64,000 nt of DNA from Theropithecus gelada (lineage: Eukaryota > Chordata > Mammalia > Primates > Cercopithecidae), in the NCBI RefSeq assembly GCF_003255815.1, contig NC_037689.1, forward strand, positions 26,825,527-26,889,526. Reading direction: 5' to 3'. The translations under genes and the position numbers were made by a program. This document shows, piece after piece, positions 59,047 through 64,000 of the stretch. The notes under the pieces were generated by a model. It did not search any database, was not told where the DNA came from, and saw only the letters and a program-made list of their open reading frames with translations. Each line of letters begins with the position of its first letter. The first letter of the stretch is position 1.

Positions 59047-59249
59047 GGCCTGCTGCAGTGACTCATGTCTGTAATCCTAGCAACTTGGGAGGCTGAGGCA
59101 GGAGGAGCACTTGAGGTTGGGAGTTTAAGACTAGCCTGGGCAACATAGTGAGACCCCATCCCTACAAAGAATAGAAAAAGTAGGCAGGCATGGGGGTGCC
59201 TGCCTCTAGTCCTGCCTATTCAGGAGGCTGAGACAGGAGGATTGATTGG
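59047..59249 (+). mobile_element. AluJ-like SINE, 3'-truncated
   Basis: Left arm, linker and the start of the right arm, stopping at AGGAGGATTGATTGG with no A tail. Confidence 0.88.
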
Positions 59250-59559
59250 TGTTCGTTCCATTCAGAGTCCAAGTCAGAAAGCATGAGAACCCATATTCTA
59301 AAGAATATCAGGCAAATTATTTATAAATTATTTTATACTTCTTTCTATTCTGTTCAAGTTTTCAACAGATTGAGTGAGGCCCACCTACGTTAGGAAGGGC
59401 AATCAACTTTACTCATTCTGCCAGAAACACCCCCACAGACACACAGACACACTCAATAGGGTTTAACCAACCTTCTGGGCACCCTGGCCCTCACGCTGAC
59501 ACATTAAGTTAGCCATTACACACTTCCATGAATGGAAAGAGGATGGAATGAGGGTATTG
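59250..59559. other. Unassigned
   Basis: No repeat recognised; its right end is duplicated at 60463. Confidence 0.5.
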
Positions 59560-59861
59560 TTTTTTTGTTGTTGCTGTTCAGACGGAGTTTTGCTCTTGTT
59601 GCCCAGACTGGAGTGCAATGATGTGATCTCAGCTCACTGCAGCCTCTGCCTCCCGGGTTCAAGTGATTCTCCTGCCTCAGCCTCCTGAGTAGCTGTGATT
59701 ACAGGCATACACCACCATGCCTGGCTAATTTTGTAGTTTTAGTAGAGACAAGTTTTCTCTACGTTGGTCAGGCGGATCTTGAACTCCCGACCTCAGGTGA
59801 TTTGCCTGCCTCAGCCCCCCAAAGTGCTAGGATTACAGGTGTGAGCCAACACGCCCAGCCT
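59560..59861 (-). mobile_element. Alu SINE
   Basis: Minus-strand Alu; GGAATGAGGGTATTG at its left and TGAATGAGTGTGTTC at its right look like a diverged target duplication. Confidence 0.93.
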
Positions 59862-60100
59862 GAATGAGTGTGTTCTTACTGAAATAGAACTTATCCTGAA
59901 TTTGAATGTACCTTCCTTATCTGCTTTGTTTTTGCTATCACCATTTATATGTGACTGAATATTTTTTTAATATGATGAAATAATACAGACACATCTGCAA
60001 ACATAGAGTAACGTTCCAATTTTTCCTATTATTTATAATTTTCTCTTTCTTAATAAAGTTTGCTTTTTTATAGTATTAAATTTTGTTTAGGTTTATCATA

Positions 60101-60312
60101 ATTCCTTCCTTCTTTCCTTCCTTCCTTCCTTCCTTCCTTCCTTCCTTCCTTCCTTCCTTCCTTCCTTCCTTCCTTCCTTCCTTCCTTCTTTCCTTCCTTC
60201 CTTCCTCTCTCTTCCTTTCTCTGTTTTGCACACTTTTTCTCTCCCTTTCTTCCTTCCTTTATTTTTTCATTTTTTCCTTTCCTTCTTCTTTTCTTCCTTC
60301 TTCCTTTTTTTT
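60101..60312 (+). repeat. (TTCC)n microsatellite with degenerate flank
   Basis: Regular TTCC at about 60108-60204, then irregular CTTT/TTCC. The 117-codon frame 60083-60436 is low complexity. Confidence 0.96.
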
Positions 60313-60516
60313 GATGTTTTCATGTCCCATGTTCTCAATGGTATGTACTTATTCTTCTGTTATATTCTGGCTTTTTGCTTTGGCTTTTGAACACATTTAT
60401 TTTCAAGCTTTATTCTTCTTCAATATTTATTTTTAATACTATTTTTTTCTTTGTTCCTTGTAAAGAGGATGGAATGAGCATACTATTACTGAACTAGAAC
60501 TTAATCCTGAATCAAT

Positions 60517-60529
60517 CGTTCGTTCGTTC

Positions 60530-60612
<83 letters not shown>

Positions 60613-60619
60613 CTTTCTT

Positions 60620-60650
<31 letters not shown>

Positions 60651-60689
60651 TTCTTTATTTCTTTCTTTTCTTTCCTTCTTTCCTTTCTT
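60517..60689 (+). repeat. (CGTT)-(TTTC)n-(TC)n microsatellite
   Basis: Begins with ATCGTTCGTTCGTTC, becomes about 20 TTTC units, then TC units and TTTC again. Confidence 0.97.
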
Positions 60690-60970
60690 TCAACAAGGTC
60701 TCACTCTGTTGCCCAGGCTACTGTGCAGTGGCACAATCTCAGCTGACTGCAGCCTTGACATTATGGCTAAAGCTATCCTCCACCTCAGTCTCCCAAGCAG
60801 CTGGGACTACAGACCTGCACCATCACGGCTGGCTATGTTTTTTGTCTTTTGTGAAGACCGGGTTTTGCCATATTATCCAGTCTGGTCTCAAACTCCTGGA
60901 CTAAAGTGATTCACCCACGTCAACCTCCCAAAGTACTGGGATTACTGGCATGAGCCACTGTGTCAGGCTA
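60690..60970 (-). mobile_element. AluJ-like SINE abutting the microsatellite
   Basis: Diverged minus-strand Alu starting AAGGTCTCACTCTGTTGCCC; the microsatellite occupies the position of its tail. Confidence 0.9.
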
Positions 60971-62768
60971 TTTATTTCTTTAACAGCACTTAATAAGACT
61001 TTGAAAATAATTGTTTTGTTTTACTTTGGTTCTAAATTAGTTATGATGTAGGTTTTGATTGCTTTTTAATTGCCTTTTGAAGTTATTGGTTTTTAAAGAT
61101 AACATTTATGATTTCCATGTTATGAAAGATATTTGTGGAGATACTTTTTATCATTGTTTATAATTTACTGCAATGGACTCCAATACTTGTTTTATAAATA
61201 TTATTGGCTAAGATTTCTTTCTTGCTGTCTTCTGTCATTTACTGAGAGAGAATGTTAATATTTTCAGTTGAAATGTGTAATTTTTATTTTTTTAATTTTC
61301 CTCAAAGATAAAGGCTGTCTCAGTTTGTATTCCCTTACAGACTTGTAGTAAAAGTATGCAAATAAGATTCTTCATATCCTGCCCAAGAGTCTAAAGTCAC
61401 CAGGATGGGATTTGCTCTGATTATTTCTATATGTGGTTAAATTCCAGGATTTTTCCTACATAAAAATGAAAATGCAAACTATGATTAGTGGCTTTCTCTT
61501 CTTCTTCTAAGCTGAAAGGATAACTGGAACATATTTCTGCCTTTAAACATTTTGGGTTAAATTTAAATATGGACATCTTACAATGTTTTAAAAGTTTTTT
61601 GTTCATGGTTTGGCATATTTGAGACATCTCTCAATTACATAAACCATGTAGCTAATAAACCACATTATAGAGACGTAAAGTACTTACAGACTAAGTGAAT
61701 CCTTGAATGCGGTCTATTTATTACCGAAATAATGTTTCCCTTTTTGAGGAGAAAATGAAATATCAATTATATATTCAAAAATAAAAGATGCACATGGCCA
61801 CATTATGTATAACTTTTAGTAACTTTTTAGTTACTTTTTTTTTTTTACTTCTGGTTATTTTTGGCTCTGTCCAAATGACCTAAATTATTTGCCCCAAATA
61901 TATGCGTGGAGGGGTCTCAAACTGGATGTCTCTTCTGACATTCTTAATACGGTCAATGACACGATGTTTCTCTTTTCTCATAGCCAAATGGTGTTTAATT
62001 AGTGATCCTTCCATTTACTTCTCTATCTTGTATCTGTTCCTTCTATTCCATTCCTTCTATCATAATTCTAAAGATAAATGGAATATTGCATTTAAATTAT
62101 TAGCTCAGAAAAGAAAAAAATAGCACACTTAAATTAGAATGTTATGAGGATAGTTTATTTATACAGCTGAGGTGAAGCTCTTTGGGAACTATAAAAGAGC
62201 AAACCCCAAAAAAATAAACAGGATTATTGGCAATTAAAGTGCAACCATTTGTATGCTCAAAGCAATGAGAGGAGAGAGTAGTTATTGTCAAAAATTGTGA
62301 TGACTCTGAGATTTTACCTTCCTTTCAAGCTAACACATTAGCTGACTATAGTTTTATAAATACTGGCAACAGACATGAAACTTTTAGCTCAGAAACAAAG
62401 GACTTTATTAGTGATAGTGGTCAGCTGATTTCTACCTTGCCAAAGTCTCATGTCTCACAAGGGGTTATGAAGGGACAGGACCAGGTGCATGCTACGTACA
62501 GAGTTAATTTGTGTCCCAGGTTAGGAAACAATCTTAGGGAACACTCATTCTTAGAAGACAGCTACTAATAATAAACTTTCCCAAACTTGGCTCTGCTGGG
62601 AGGAATTACATTTATTATCCAGGAAAGCAAACAAATGTGGACATTGTCTCTACCATCTAAGGGCAGTCACTACACAAATATCCTTGAAAAAAACAGTGCA
62701 GAACAGAGAGAACTCAGTCTCCTGCTTGTCTCCATTCTTTTTGCAGAACGAAAGCTGTTTTTTGTTTT
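60971..62768. other. Mostly unassigned; possible old L1 at its left
   Basis: 60971-61320 has T-rich sequence reminiscent of a minus-strand L1 ORF2 (GAGAATGTTAATATTTTCAG), but too diverged to call. The remainder shows no repeat or gene. Confidence 0.4.
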
Positions 62769-62884
62769 TTGTGTTTTTTTGTTTGTTTGTTTGAGACAGG
62801 GTCTTGCTCTGTCACCCAGGCTGGAGTGCAGTGGTGTGATCACGACTCACTGCAGCCTCCACTTCCCGGGCTCAATCAATCCTC
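62769..62884 (-). mobile_element. Truncated Alu (3' part)
   Basis: (TTTG)n head, then GAGACAGGGTCTTGCTCTGT to CCCGGGCTCAATCAATCCTC, where it stops and LTR sequence begins. Confidence 0.9.
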
Positions 62885-63003
62885 CGTCAGCTCTCTTGGG
62901 TCTCCAGCTTACGAAGGCAGATCCGGGGACTTCTCAGCCTCCACAATCATATGAACATATACTGATAATAAATCTGTTTATCTGGAAAACCTTGGCTAAT
63001 ACA
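62885..63003 (+). mobile_element. ERVL-type LTR 3' end
   Basis: TTGGGTCTCCAGCTTACGAA, GGGACTTCTCAGCCTCCACA, TAATAAATCTG and an end at CCTTGGCTAATAC. Same family as 37570-38430; the 5' part is missing. Confidence 0.7.
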
Positions 63004-63329
63004 AAGAGCTTTAAAAATAATTTATGTGGACAATGTGCAGGTCTGATCCGTTTGCCGCTTGTTGACACATGAATCAACGCAAAAATAACATAGTAACATA
63101 AACCAGGACTTAAATGTGATTAGGACCCTAGACAACGCATTTTTAATTGCGAAAAGATTAATGCAAAACATGCTTGACTATAAACTATGTGTTTCACCAG
63201 ATTATTTAATATCCTGATTGATTTCTTTATCATGTGTCTCTATCTCCAACCAGAGTGTAGGTTATACAAGAGGAAAGTCTTTTTATTTTTTTCTTCATTA
63301 TTTTCAGAGCCATGAAAGTCAGGAATCTA
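63004..63329. other. Unassigned
   Basis: No repeat or gene recognised. Confidence 0.5.
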
Positions 63330-63556
63330 TGCTCTATGAGCCAAATCTGGTCCGGGGACTAAATGTGGCCCATCACTTGGGTTTATAAATAAAATTTTAT
63401 TGGAACACTGCCACACCCATTTTTTTTTTTCCACATTGTCTATGGCTGCTTTTGTGTGATGAAGGCAGAATTGAGTATTTGTAACAGAGACTGCATGGCC
63501 CACAGAGCAGAAAATTTCTACCTGGATCTTTACAGAGAAGCTGGCCATCTTCTGTC
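63330..63556 (-). mobile_element. hAT-type DNA transposon relic
   Basis: TATGAGCCAAATCTGGTCCG, AATAAAATTTTATTGGAACA, CCACATTGTCTATGGCTGCT and GAGTATTTGTAACAGAGACT follow a common mammalian hAT relic. Opposite-strand relative of 31302-31482. Confidence 0.75.
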
Positions 63557-63874
63557 CTAAACAAATATTTATTGAATGAATTATTATCGCAGCTCTTTTT
63601 GCCCATTCCTCAGCAAAATATCACATTAATCCCACTGCATTAAATTATCCTAAATTTGGCACAAAATATATTTCTATTTAATGGGATTGCATTGGTTTTA
63701 GAGTGAAGAGATCTTGTCAAACAATTAACTAAAACTAAGCCATCATTTTCAGCACCAGAAGATGGTATCTGTGCATTTTTCATGTCTGTGAGTCAGGGCG
63801 GTGACCTAAATTTTTGAGCGTATTGCATTTGTTCAAGCCTAAAGGAGTGTGGTGAAAAATAAGCTGTGATAGGG
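63557..63874. other. Unassigned
   Basis: No repeat or gene recognised. Confidence 0.5.
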
Positions 63875-63876
63875 TA

Positions 63877-63948
63877 GTGACTGGTGCAAAAGTAATTGCG
63901 GTTTTTGCCATTATTTTTAAAACCATGATTACTTTGGCACCAACCTAA
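63877..63948. mobile_element. MADE1 (mariner-derived MITE)
   Basis: The left arm carries CTGGTGCAAAAGTAATTGCG and the right arm GATTACTTTGGCACCAACCT, flanked by TA on both sides. The right arm has lost several bases relative to the usual 80-bp palindrome. MADE1 copies are the source of the primate miR-548 family; nothing here shows this copy is expressed. Confidence 0.93.
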
Positions 63949-63950
63949 TA

Positions 63951-64000
63951 GAACTGCCATATTATCCAGTAATACAATTGTAGGTCTATGCCCAAAAGAA
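63951..64000 (+). mobile_element. L1 ORF2 fragment cut by the window end
   Basis: GAACTGCCATATTATCCAG to TGCCCAAAAGAA aligns with the L1 ORF2 C-terminal region seen at 7201-7255. It continues beyond the window. Confidence 0.7.

Overview
This is primate nuclear DNA, most likely from an Old World monkey. It contains about thirty Alu copies, L1, MIR/L2, MaLR/ERV long terminal repeats and hAT/Tigger fossils. Its youngest AluY copies (43380-43693, 47508-47947, 57490-57787) carry right-arm variants such as GATCCGGCCACTGCACTCC that I associate with cercopithecine AluY lineages; that placement is from memory, not a search. I recognise no protein-coding gene, exon chain, CpG island or structural RNA gene. 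The longer open frames fall in TTCC/GGAA microsatellites, Alus or dead L1 and read as low-complexity or repeat peptides. The window looks like an AT-rich intergenic or deep intronic region.

Layout. 1-5.1 kb: unique AT-rich DNA, then a degenerate GATA array with an Alu inside it. 5.1-9.7 kb: a 5'-truncated L1 with Alu insertions, a second L1 3' end, and a third L1 3' end split by a THE1/MST LTR. 10-21 kb: scattered Alus, a large pyrimidine tract (15.7-16.3 kb) and two more THE1/MST LTRs. 21-22.1 kb: a MER2-like element split by an L1. 22.1-23.9 kb: no recognised interspersed repeat, with palindromic factor-like sites. 23.9-26.3 kb: an ERV1-like LTR and an unassigned 683-bp fold-back flanked by direct duplications. 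26.6-33.5 kb: pyrimidine/purine arrays, an old L1 and a hAT fossil. 33.5-42 kb: an ERV1-like LTR, an AluJ with a duplicated right arm, another LTR, a GA tract and a long stretch without recognised repeats. 43.15-43.7 kb: a perfect 101-bp inverted repeat with a young AluY at its edge. 45.6-51.7 kb: a split ERVL-like LTR, an enlarged AluY and a Tigger element carrying Alu and MER1 insertions. 53-64 kb: microsatellites (one with the only ambiguous base), MLT1 LTRs, Alus and a MADE1 hairpin at the end.

The elements do not cooperate as a genetic system; the window records successive insertions. Insertion order can be read from split hosts and target duplications (for example 9.1-9.7 kb, 21.1-22.1 kb, 49.7-51.7 kb, 54.5-55.2 kb). 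The most unusual feature is the perfect inverted repeat at 43152-43371. Family names are by recognition of remembered consensus sequence and are approximate; edges are generally good to about 10 bp unless a target duplication fixes them.
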